Shown here piece after piece: positions 22,950 through 34,018 of a stretch of 64,000 nt of DNA. Position numbers and translations under genes: made by a program. Positions within the stretch are counted from its first letter, which is position 1. Each line of letters begins with the position of its first letter. The stretch spans positions 291,042,270-291,106,269 of the forward strand of contig NC_133650.1 in NCBI RefSeq assembly GCF_009905375.1, given 5' to 3'. Under the pieces are notes generated by a model, which worked only from the letters and a program-made list of their open reading frames with translations, ran no database searches and was not told where the DNA came from. This DNA comes from Apium graveolens (Eukaryota > Streptophyta > Magnoliopsida > Apiales > Apiaceae).

Positions 22950-24951
22950 GTCTGGATTTCTTCCAAGCTTCCTGTTATTCTCTTCTATCTAATTTTGGAT
23001 TTGTCTTTGAAATTCAAGTTCATCAGCTTCTGAGAGATCTAGCATTCCTTGCATTTCCAGAAGAGTTTCATTGCTAGAAATGCTCAGCTGGTCCTCTAAT
23101 CTAAAGAATCTTCTTACTCCCTTATCATCCATGAATTCCATCAGCCAATAGGGCCTTAGATGCACTCTACTCCCTGTGTAAGGAATAGTTAAAGTTTTTG
23201 GAAGTGCATCTTTAGCTCTAATACTCCTCAGTTCTTCAATCTTTTTTAGAACTAGTCTTCTTGCAGTCACATTGAATCCAAAGTTCTTCTTGAAGGATGA
23301 GTAGACCTTTATCAGTACTGATTGGCTTTCTTGAAGAATCTTGTAAAGTGGTCATGTGATCTCTTTTCCTCCCTTATATTTGAACACTAGCCTTTTAGGT
23401 AGATTTCTGTAAGTATCTATCCCTCTTACTTCTTCCAGTTCATCCAAGTAGAGGTTTAGGTCTGAGAATTCCTTGATATCACAGATATACATGATATCAC
23501 CCTTGTTGACTTTGGGTTAAGCTTTGGCTAGTGTCTTAGATCTAAGAGTTGAGGGCTTCACTTTCTTAATTGCTCTAAGCTTTGTTTTCTTTGGCTTCTT
23601 GAATAGAGGAATATTTAACTAAGGAATTGGTAGAATATCCCAGTCGATTGGCTCATCCTTTGGAAGGATAGGTTCACCATGAAAGTTCTTGAATTGATCT
23701 ACCTTGAATTCCTCATGTACCCCAAAGGGCATGGATGTCTGAGATATAGTAGTAGATTGTTTGGGAATGTAGTCTTCCAATTCTTCATCACTGAAGTCCA
23801 ATTTTCTTTTAGCTTGAAGCTTGTATCTGAATTTTCTTTTCTGTTGAGGTGCATCTTGCACTTTCTGATCTTTAGATTCAGCAATTTCAGATGGTTGTTC
23901 AGAAATCTCTTTTAGAGTCTTTACAGCTTAAAGCTTGACCAAGATAGCAGCTTGATCCTTCTTTTGTTTGAGCTTTTTAGCATCTAGAGCAGCTTGCTTC
24001 TTTTCTTGCTTTAATCTTCCTTTCTCTTCCCTTTTTGCTTCTACAAACTGAGGGTTTCTAGCCATCACACAGATTTCTTTACCATTTCTGAAAACCTTAG
24101 CAATTCTTCTTTTCAATGCTGAATCAGCTGGATCTTTATAAAATACTATTGACCTGGCCAACAGATTCTTCTCATCTGGCCTAGGTGTCTCATACACTGT
24201 ATCCAAAGGATTCTTGTCTGAAAACTTTGAGTAGTTCACTTTTGGATTCATGATCAGATTTGCCTTTGGAGATTTGATGCAGGATGTTTGGCCTTTTCCA
24301 GATAATTCATACTCATTTCATTCACAGAGATATTCTTGACTTGGGAATGATGAATGACTCTTTTGTCTGGCTTCTGACATGGACCAAATTTCTTTTGAAT
24401 ATTTTCATCAATTTTCTTCTAGTCTATTGGCTCACTAGCTTCTCCTCAGCTGCTTTCAGATTTGATGCTGCTTCATTGATTAGATCAATGCTATCTTTAG
24501 CAGGTGGCTTTATGAAAGTAATTGCTGGCACAATTGCTTTGCTTACTTGAATATTGAGCACTTTTTGATCCCCCTCACTCTTTGAACTCTCTTGAAAGAT
24601 TGGGATAATAGAGCTTTCTTTCTCCCCCTTTTTGTTATCAGCAAGTTGAGTAGAGGAAGAAGTTTGTGCAGCCACTAGCTTCTGAAGCAAGTCTGTTTGT
24701 TGTGCTTGATGTAGATGAATGTTAGAGAAGCTTCCATAGAAATCATCCATTTATCCAGGGAATCCACCTTGGTAGCAAGATCAGAATTCTTCCTTAGCTG
24801 TCTTTTAATATCCATCATTGTTGTTTCTGGAAGTCTAGCTTCCAATCTATCAGAAATGTCCTTCTTGAGTTGATCAACCTCATTTTTTATGGAAGTAACA
24901 TCTAGACTATGTTGATAGCCTTGAATTTGTTGTAACTGGAGACAAGCAAGA
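22950..24951 (-). pseudogene. Extra 3' ORF of the SIRE-like element, distal part
   Basis: This is the downstream half of the frame that starts at 38971; the gypsy insertion divides it. Open pieces are 24424-24750, 23928-24251, 23619-23861 and 22989-23270. The first two are rich in Lys, Gln, Glu and Ala and look like coiled coil. The last has the FMDDKGVRRFFRLEDQLSIS region, repeated almost unchanged at 61360-61551. Stops and frameshifts separate the pieces. It occupies the position where SIRE/Maximus elements carry an additional, sometimes called env-like, ORF. I see no signal peptide or membrane segment, so an envelope role is not supported. The function is unknown. Confidence 0.75.
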
Positions 24952-24956
24952 TGTGC

Positions 24957-26848
24957 TATAACGACTCGTGTATTCTTTTTAATTATTTAATTGTGCAATT
25001 ATGGAAATTATTAAATAAATAAGATATGTGTGTTGGTTTTGATCGCTATGTGTTGTTTGATTATTATTCATATGTGATTTATAGCGTACCGGGTGGTCCG
25101 CACGATTAATTATGGAATCGTATTGAATTGTTTTCACTTTCAAAAGTGGATTTAGTGCAAATTTATATGCATAAATATTGGGAACGTTTCTAAAATTGTT
25201 TTTATGATGTTATAATTACAAGAATTATTTTTAGGATTTTATAAAATTGAGAAATCAATATTTTATTAATTATTTATCCTTAAATGATTTTCTGAGTATG
25301 TTTAATGGTAAAATCCATATTTAATTCTAAAATTCTTTGAAAATTATGAAACTCATATTTATTTATGCTTGGAATATTCCGAGAATTTTAAAATTAATTT
25401 GGAAATTTTCGGGATTAATTTCACCCGCGCGTCGATTCGTTTAAATGCTAAAATCGGGTATAAATTGCATTTCAGAAATTATTTTAAAATTACGAAATTT
25501 ATGTTTTCATTTAATTCGGGATATTTATAACATTTTAAGACTATTTTCGTTATTTTCTGAAATTGTTCTAAGTGAAGCTAAGTTCGTTAATCGTGAAATG
25601 CGGGTATAAAGCATGATTCAAAAATACTTTAAAAATTACGGGAAATTTATTTTATTAGTTTTGGAATATTTATGAAATTTTAAGACTATTTTAATATTAT
25701 TTTGATTAATATTTAGTGGCATATTGTATCGTTAAATTCAATTAAAACAGATCAAATTAGGCTTGCAGTCAATTAAAAAGACAACACGTGTCCTATTAAA
25801 TCGGACACGTGGCTTGTGCACGGCTTAGCACGAGGTGATTCAGCTTGTTTTTGGGGGAGAAACATTAACATTTCTCAAATCCCTCGATCTCTCCTCTCTC
25901 TCTATCTCGTCTCTCTCTTAAATCTCTCCTGCCCCTTCTCGTTTTGCCTCTCTGTTCGTTGAATTACATCTCGTTCCCCTCCTTTCTTATCTTCCCGTTC
26001 GTTCTCTATGCCTCTCTTTGATTCTCCTGTGCCGTTGTTGTTTCCGGTAACGGGCCGCCGCCTGTTTCCTTCTTTTCCGATGGGTGTGTACGGTATATAT
26101 GTGCACATATGTGTGTGTTGTCAAGTATGTCTGCGTGTGTTTGTGTCTCTATGTGTGCTCAGTCTGGGTTTATAGGGCCGTGTAGTTTCCGGCCATTTTT
26201 GTCGTTGTTGTACGGTGGTTCTGGTGCGTGCAATTGCACGCGGACGATTTGAGTTTCTCTTAATTAATTATTAATTATTTTACTTTCTGCAGGCATAATT
26301 TTGACTAGTATTCGTGATATAATCCTCGTGCGGAAAATTATTTACTCGGTGAAATACGCGTTGGAAACCCGAGAATTAATCGGGTACCCGCGATATTTTG
26401 CCGCCGTCTGCGATGACTATTTACGAGTGGACGGTGGACTGTGATGTTTATCCTGAGTCCTAATATTTTAAAACCAATAAATTAATTCGTGAAATTATCT
26501 TTGAAACGAGAATTTGATTTTACATTAAAGTCGAGTACGTAATTTAGTTGACGAATTGTGATTGGATTGATTGTTGGGTTGAACTGGTGGTTGAGATTGT
26601 GGTTGTTGTGAATTGGATTGTTGTTATTGAATCGAGGTCGACTGATGTTTCGACGGGTAGTCCGATAAACAAAGGAGATGCTGCCCGACTTCTGGAAAAC
26701 TGAATTATGTAAATACGGGAACGTATCCAATGATTATCAGGACGTCGAGTGACTATATGTATATGTGTATATTTTATATACGAAACCTGGTTGTACGATG
26801 TAATGAAATATTTTGCCAAATCGATAACCCTGATTTCGTAAAATAAAG

Positions 26849-26880
<32 letters not shown>

Positions 26881-28391
26881 CTGAAAACGAACACCGAACC
26901 GATCTTCGAGATTGTGAACCCTATTTGTTGCGTGTGTTATTATAATATTCATAATTACGAGTCGGGTTTGAATATCGTTGGGTAAGAATTAGTATCGAGG
27001 ATATGTCAAGCATGTCTAACGTAGGGTATTTCGACCCTGTAGGTTATAATCGGGAACCTGAAAGTGGACGATGGACTAGAGATGACCTAGTAGTCAGTCG
27101 ACAAGCTCAGTAGAGTTTCAACAGAAAAACTTGAGTATCAAAGTCGAATCCAATGTGATCTAGTGGTTGGACGTTAAAACCTGAGTGGCAGAGTCGGCTC
27201 AGAGTTGATCAGTAATAATTGTAAAGCCCTGTAAGGCAAGTATTTCTGAACTTTTCTTCAAGATATATTGCCAATATTTTCGAACTGTTTCATAATAGGT
27301 CGCCATTATTCAAAATAACTCATGTTTTATATTGCAAGTGTTTTAAACTATTTAACTTTGAACCTTGATTTTTCTTGATCTTGAGCCATAGGCCTTATTC
27401 TTTTTAAACCATTCCTTGTTGATCCTCAGACACCAAACCATACAAATATGATACTACTCCTCAAATGTATAACTACCAAACACCAAACACTAGAACAAAA
27501 TTGTTTGAAAACACAGAAACTATTATACTCCAACCATTCTTTATAATATCAAAGAACTATACCTTGAAAAATTATTTCTGACCTAATACCGGAGGCTGCT
27601 ACAAATTGAAAACCATTTCTTATACATACCCTGAAATCTACTTGAGATATCTTTAAGCTTCCTTATGCTTTTATTCAGGTGTTTAACTATCGTTGATTAT
27701 GAACTTGTTTTATTGAATTATATCGTTTATCATATTGAACTGCTTTAGGATTGGATAGTTTTTATATATGTGGACCAGATTCGTGGTCCGACCATACCAA
27801 TGGTCAAGTTAGGCCAATGTGTGCCTTGGATCCAGTAATTAGAGCCGTGCTGTGTGCTTGCTCGGGGTTAGTGCGTGACTGATCAGCAGCCTAACCTTGG
27901 TTTTTAAAACTTAAAATGAATATCCAATTCTAATGATGAGTTAAAAAGAAACTTGATTCCATTGAATCATCTCATTTGATCATTGTTTAACCTCAGTTAT
28001 CACTATTATGACTTGCTGAGCTAGTTAGCTCACCCTTGCGATTCTTTTATATATTTTACAGTTGAAAAGAATATGGACGATAGTAAAGTTCCTTAGTACA
28101 AAGTACGGGCTAAGGTTCCAGTTGAGTTGAATCGAGCTAGCAGAAGCTTCATGCGGTAGAGAGATAGCCAGATTGTAAGAATGATTTTAATATCAATTGT
28201 AAGTTAAATTAGTTGGGATTTGGTGTGTTGTAATAAAGGTTAAGATTGTGGCTTGTTTTCATACTTTAACCTGTTGCGATCCGTGGTTATGTGAAATAGG
28301 GTCATTACAATTAATATTTTATGTACAGGTTTATATATTGTGAATGTGTTGTGGACCTCAAACTTCTGACCCGGGTTTGGAGGGCGTCACA
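24957..28391 (+). repeat. 5' LTR of the gypsy element, 3435 bp
   Basis: It starts TATAACGACTCGTG and ends GGGCGTCACA, followed by the PBS. The start is not the usual TG; both LTRs share it. A G-box palindrome lies at 25785-25811 upstream of a CT-rich tract (25880-26000). A 14-bp palindrome ATATGTGCACATAT lies near 26096. Small frames duplicated in both LTRs (such as 26482-26730) are not treated as genes. Confidence 0.95.
25785..25811. promoter_or_regulatory. G-box/ABRE inverted repeat in the LTR
   Basis: Arms CACGTGTCC (25785-25793) and GGACACGTG (25803-25811) are perfect inverted repeats with a 9-bp centre. Each has a CACGTG G-box, and the right arm reads ACACGTGGC, the form bound by bZIP factors of abscisic-acid signalling. 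The same site is at 34847-34873. The long pyrimidine-rich tract about 70-190 bp downstream resembles a plant promoter/5' UTR. Activity is inferred. Confidence 0.6.
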
Positions 28392-28394
28392 GGT

Positions 28395-28406
28395 TGGTAT
28401 CAGAGC
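28395..28406 (+). other. Primer binding site of the gypsy element
   Basis: TGGTATCAGAGC, complementary to initiator tRNA-Met, 3 bp after the LTR end at 28391. Confidence 0.9.
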
Positions 28407-31400
28407 TACAGGTTATAAGTCACTGAAACAAGCCTAGATTGTAGGGATTGGGTAGAGGGTTAGGATTAGGAATAGGAAATAGAAAGATAAGACATCGCGA
28501 GGATGAGTGCGATTACATAGTAAGTCTCCGACACAGTTCGTGTTGCGATTCGGGATTCTTAGATTGCGATGTGATTTTCAGACAACGGCAATGGCAGATC
28601 CTGATTTCCCGATGTCATTTGATCGTTTGGACTTTCTGTTCGAGGATTGTCATCTTTTCTCAGATTGGATTTGCACCTTGTTCCTCCATTAGTATTAATG
28701 GCACTACCTTCCGTTATGTCAGTTGCACCTCTTTAAGCCATTTTACGCTACTCTACTACCTCTTATTACGAGACTATCTATTTAAGAACCTCAATTTGTT
28801 TATTTTTGTTTTACTGAACATTCAATTGTGAGTGTATCTCTTTAGTTTACCCTATATCCTATTCTATACCCCCAGTTTAGAATTTGTCCTATGAAGCGAT
28901 TGTATCTACGAGGATGGATTCGAGAGTTATAGTAAATGGGGAGCGCATGAGAGATAAATAAAGGTGAAAAGAAGTTTAGAGAAAAGATTTAAGTGTTTCA
29001 GAGGATAGCTGTTATCGGGTTAAAAGAAGCCATTAGTGACTAAGCCACCCGTGAATAATTATGGGATGGATTAGCTGAATTTTGAAAGAGTTAGAGAGAA
29101 AGGTATAAATCTGGAATCTTTGGTGAAATTAAATGATGGTGTTATGATAAATGCGATATGTAAAGTAGTGATGTGATGTGATATGGGCAAACTTTGTTCT
29201 ATGGAATAGATTTGTTGACTATTGGATAGTCTGTTCCACTTAGCGATTGCAAAGTTGTTAACGGGAGTATTACCAATATGGGAGCCTTGATGGGAAGCTA
29301 CGAATAAGATAACGTGCAACGATAATTAAAGTTTCGTCGATTAAGGAAGGTAAATGGACACGATGAAGGAGAAAAGGTAGATTAAAGTGAACGGACTTTT
29401 ATGTGATCGTTTCTTTAATTCGGTATCTTGTTATATGAAGGAAGGACAACAACCAACTCATATAGTAAGGACAACCAGGCTTGTGATTTTCAAAATTTTT
29501 AAAACAAGTTTTCGAAAACGATTTTTCCTTACAAAATTTTTAAAAGTTTTTTTGAATAAAATAAGTTTCAAATACTGGTTGTTAGGTTACTACTTGAGTT
29601 TCTTGTTTATTAGAAGACCCGGATTACTTGGAAGGATGTTTGTTTTAGACTTAGTATTGTTAATTTAGATAACAAAGTAACTCGTGATTATGAAGAAGTT
29701 GATTATTCCTAACGGTTTGACAAGGTTAATAATAGAATTCGCGTACAGAGTGATTATTCATTTGGATGCAGAGACCATTAAAGTTTAAAGAATTCATTGA
29801 TTTAAAAGGAGCCTGGGCGTGATCAAAGAAGATTGGGAAGATTTCCAGACTTTTTCTAAAAGAAGAATATTGTCAACAAAAGGATCGTTATGTTGAATGG
29901 TTCGTGGTTATTCTAAATTAAAAGAGGAAACTTGAAGTCATCTGGTAGGACGCCATTATGATCGAATTGCTAAAATATTATACGTGTAAGTGAGATGTTA
30001 AAGACACAAGACTTAACAAGTAAGAATTCATTATAATGTTTGATTGGCGAAGGCATTTCAGCGTACTTTCTAAAGTTGTTATATGACACAATTGGGATAT
30101 GATCGAACAAGCTCGGGAGATGAATACAAGTGAAATATGGATGGTGACCAATGGTATCGTTCTAGTTTTCAATATTACAGCGTATACTCCTTCTCAATTC
30201 CTAAAAATGTATGAACTTCTTTTCTCAAATAAACTCCTTTCTATGATATCGAAAAGGAGGATATTCCATTCCTTTCAAACTTATTTGCTTCCCTCAAGTT
30301 TTGCTTTCTGATTGGGACAAGCAGTGTTATGGTGAGACACTTTGTTAGAATGACGAAGAGTCGGGTGGGACGCCACCTAATCATGTGCTGTATGCCATAT
30401 GGTATGAAAGACTGGCCATCTTAAGTACCAATGTGGTTGTCTCATTCATATCCAAATCCATGTTTCTTCTTTCTTTTCAACTCTAAATTTTGTTGAATTG
30501 TGAATCCTTCTGGTTGTTTCATTGTACTGTTGTTCTTTGCAAGAGCTTCTCTAACAGAAATCAACGTATTATGGACCAAGCGGGCAAAGTCCCATCTACC
30601 TTTCACGCATGGAAAGCAAACAAGGGCATATGACGAGAATTGCAAATCACTAGTCCCAGTCAGGGATGCACTAAGAATCAAGGGAATCTACTCCAATGAG
30701 GAATACGTCTTTGAGAACGAGAAATTGCGATTTTCCTGTGAAATATGTTATTCAGAATCCGGATGTGGTGATGTAAATAATTATCGTGGATACTTTATGT
30801 GTTAAAGAATTGAAAGATGTGAGAGCAACTTGATTGTTTAGCTCACAAGGTTTTGTTGATAAGATGAATTACCCTGTTGATTTAATAAGATTGTGATTAA
30901 AGGACTAGCGAGTCAAGAACGTGTAGTTGTTAAATAAGTACCAATAGTGGGATTGAGATTTCTGGCAATAAGTTGTGAAGAATTGATATCATTTGAGATA
31001 TGAGGATGTGACATTATTCTAAGGAATTTGTTAACAATGATTATGGTGATCAAGATGTGAGCATTATGGAGATTATGAGATAAATAGAAGTCAAAAGCAA
31101 ACAAAAATTTGAAGATTTTATAGGACTTTCAAGATATGTTTCCAGATGAGTTATCAACATTTCCTCCCGATAGAGAAATGAAGCTCGCGATTGACGTAGT
31201 ACCCGAGACGAAGCCAGTGACCAAGGCCTTACACAAAATGGTACCAGTTAGAATGAGGAAGTTAGCAAAGCAGATGCAAGAGATGCTAGAAGAAGAAGCG
31301 ATTAGACCCAGTGTATCCCATGAGGTGCACCGGTACTAATTGTTAATAAGAAAGATAAAAGTATGAGATCATGCGTCAACCAGCGAAAGCCCAAGAAGTT

Positions 31401-34005
31401 TACTATCAAGAGCAAGTATCTGTTACCTCGACCCACTGATTTGTTTGATCGAACGAAAGAAGCAAAGTACTTTTATAAGATTGATTTGAGACTTGGTATT
31501 TCATCAAATGAAGATTAAACCTATGGATATATCAAAGATAATTTTCAGAACCAAGTATTATTCTCGTATTGCCATATGGATTAACCAATAAACCAATAAT
31601 ATTTGAACTTGATGGATAGGATCTTTAAGGAATATCTGGATAAGATGTAGTTGTGATACTCAAAGTCAACGGAGGACCATATAAAGCATTTAATGATAAT
31701 TGGGAAGATGGAGAAGAAAGAAGTTGTATGAAGTATAGTTCTTAGTATAAATTGTCAATGTGGAGAAGACCAAGAGAGATTCAGTAGAAATTAAATTTAC
31801 TATGAATGAAAAGAGACCAGAAACACCAACAAAAGTAAGAAGTTTTATCATGGGTCGGTTACTATTGGAAATTTATGCAAGATTTCATGAAAGTTTCAAT
31901 ATCTTGGACGAAGCTAACCAGGAAAAGCAAGAAGTTTTGTGAAATGGAGAAGGATGAAGGGAAAGTTTTGCGGAGTTAAATGAAAGAATGGTTTCAGCAC
32001 TTGTTTTATCAATTTAAAAGTATCAAGGAAGTTTGGTAGTTTATAGTGATGCTTCTCATTAGGGAATAGGATGTGTGTTGATGCAGCACAATAGAGTTAT
32101 TGTATATGCATCCAGACAACCGAAACCTTATGAGCAGAAGTATCCTAACCATAATTTGGGATTAACAGTAATAATATTTGTTTTGAAAGATTTGGGAAAC
32201 ATGATATGTATGGAGAAAGGTGTAAGATCTATACGGGCCATAAGAGGTTGAAGTATGTATTCACGAGGAAAAGCACAGATAGAAGAAAGCAATAACGGAC
32301 ATAGAAACTATACCGGAAGAATTTTCTATGGAATTTTGGAAGTTGAAATCGAAAGTTAGGGTTTATAATCTAAAAGGAGCAAGGATTAATAAATGAGATC
32401 CCACAGAGAATTCATAATATAAAATATTTAATTTATTGAAGAAATGCCAAGTTTTACAAAAATTTAAAGACAAATAGTGATACCCAGGTATAAGAAGGAA
32501 ATTTCAAGATGGATTAGAAAGTGTTGGACATGTCAAAGAATTAAAGCGAAGTATTGGAGGCTTAGTGAACAAGGCAGACCAAGGAGTAGTTTTACAAGAA
32601 ACGAATCGTAAAATGTATCAGTGTTATTGTTAGAAAAAAAATAATAAAATTATGAGATTATGTACTGGTTAGCAGGAGTTCAATGAAACAACGAAGAAAA
32701 ATAAGTGACCCTGATAAAGAATTAATTACTTACGAGACCTAATTCAAGAAGTATGTTATGTTTCAAGGATTAACTTAAGATCCGACCTAAGAACATATCA
32801 GAGATTACGATTAAAATAAGTTATGAGTATTTCAAGCTCCGGTGATATTATGTGAAATAACAAGTGTATCAGTTGACTATAAGGAATTAAGGAACATGTT
32901 GCATAAGGAGTACTCAGATAAGTGAATTATATTTATTGATAACATCTTCAGCTGTTCAGGCAACTATACGTTGAGTCTTCAAGAATGAAATTTTGACTAA
33001 AGGTAACAAAAGATTCTGAATTGATCCATTAACAACTACCTAAGCAGAGCTGTATGGTAATAGATGCATTATGCCGACAGAAAGGATTGGATATAATTAA
33101 GACCACCGAGGAGTTAATAAACGAATTGGAAAGATTAAAATCTGAAGTTCAAACACTAAAAGGTAATAATACGTGAATATATGAGATTACACTGGTAGAA
33201 AAGATTAAGAGATGTTTAAATGTTTGGAAATCAAGTTGGAAACAAGCACCGCCTACCATCCTTAAACGGAGAGTCAAAGTACGGGAGTGATTCAGGAAAT
33301 GTAAGATATGTGGAGAAGTTGAGTTTCAAGGAAACACTGGAATGATCATTTATCATCGATGTCAGCTTTGGAATGCCACTTTATTAAGCTTCATGTGAAC
33401 GCAATTGTAGGTCCCCATTTCTATTAAAATAAAGTGGGAGAAAGAAATTTATCAAATTCTAAGTTAAATCGGCACACCAAGAGCGTAGTGCTATTGGTTG
33501 AAACAGCTCGGAATAGGCACAGGAAGAAGGCGAAATTGTATCGAAAGAAAATATGAGTATAGAAATAGGATCAGTAGTGTTAGTAAAAGTGTCATCTTGA
33601 AAGAGGTCGGATAAGTCTAAATAGAAAGGACATATCAAGTCCTAAAATTAGTGAACCATTCGAGTTATTGATAGATATAAATAAAAGTTGTTCATGAGTT
33701 GATATTACCGTCACAAATGTGTGTACATATAATGTGTTGCATGTCAATGTTAAAGTGATAAGTATTGAGTTTGAATTAAGTAATTGATCAGGAGCTAATG
33801 GGACTCTTGTCCAAGTTATTATGCATATAGTGATTAATCTAAATTCTTGATCGTCAAAGGCAAGTCCTTGGAAATGAGTGCATACTTATTGTGAGTACGT
33901 TTGAACCCTCGAGTAGAAGGGTCTACTTAGGAATTAGAGTCAGATATGCTTGACAAATATCCTCACTTGTGTAACTAGACCAGATTCTGAGGACAGAATC
34001 TTTTT
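28407..34005 (+). pseudogene. Degenerate gypsy gag-pol
   Basis: No long frame survives but order and motifs do. Reverse transcriptase starts at about 31131 with FPPDREMKLAIDVVP (31136-31339) and continues through a recognisable VNKKD..MR.CVNQRK block to about 31510. RNase H follows near 32035 (VVYSDASH then a stop, GIGCVLMQ) and ASRQPKPYEQKYP. An integrase zinc-region remnant CWTCQRIKAK lies near 32520 and a STAYHP remnant near 33245. A DMLDKYPHL C-terminal remnant is just before the PPT. This order is typical of Tekay/Del chromoviruses; a chromodomain cannot be shown. An ATG near 28590 may mark the gag start. It cannot supply its own enzymes. Confidence 0.85.
30307..30462 (+). pseudogene. 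Conserved 52-codon segment of unknown identity
   Basis: The frame from 30307 has one stop (TAG, codon 14) and aligns without gaps to 20091-20246 on the other strand. It lies about 670 bp upstream of reverse transcriptase, where the end of gag or protease is expected, but no protease active site is visible. I do not recognise the sequence. It could be an unfamiliar part of gag or a captured host fragment. Confidence 0.5.
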
Positions 34006-34018
34006 AAGGGGGGAAGGA
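34006..34018 (+). other. Polypurine tract of the gypsy element
   Basis: AAGGGGGGAAGGA directly before the 3' LTR; it primes plus-strand DNA synthesis. Confidence 0.9.

Noticed and set aside
23619..24750. Lys/Gln-rich frames that look like a small host coiled-coil protein
   Set aside because: They are collinear with the extra ORF of the SIRE-like element once the gypsy insertion is removed, and end next to its PPT and LTR.
26482..26952. Frames in the gypsy LTR, repeated at 35546-36018
   Set aside because: They lie wholly in LTR sequence and overlap each other; duplication follows from the LTR, and TA-repeat changes alter the frame.
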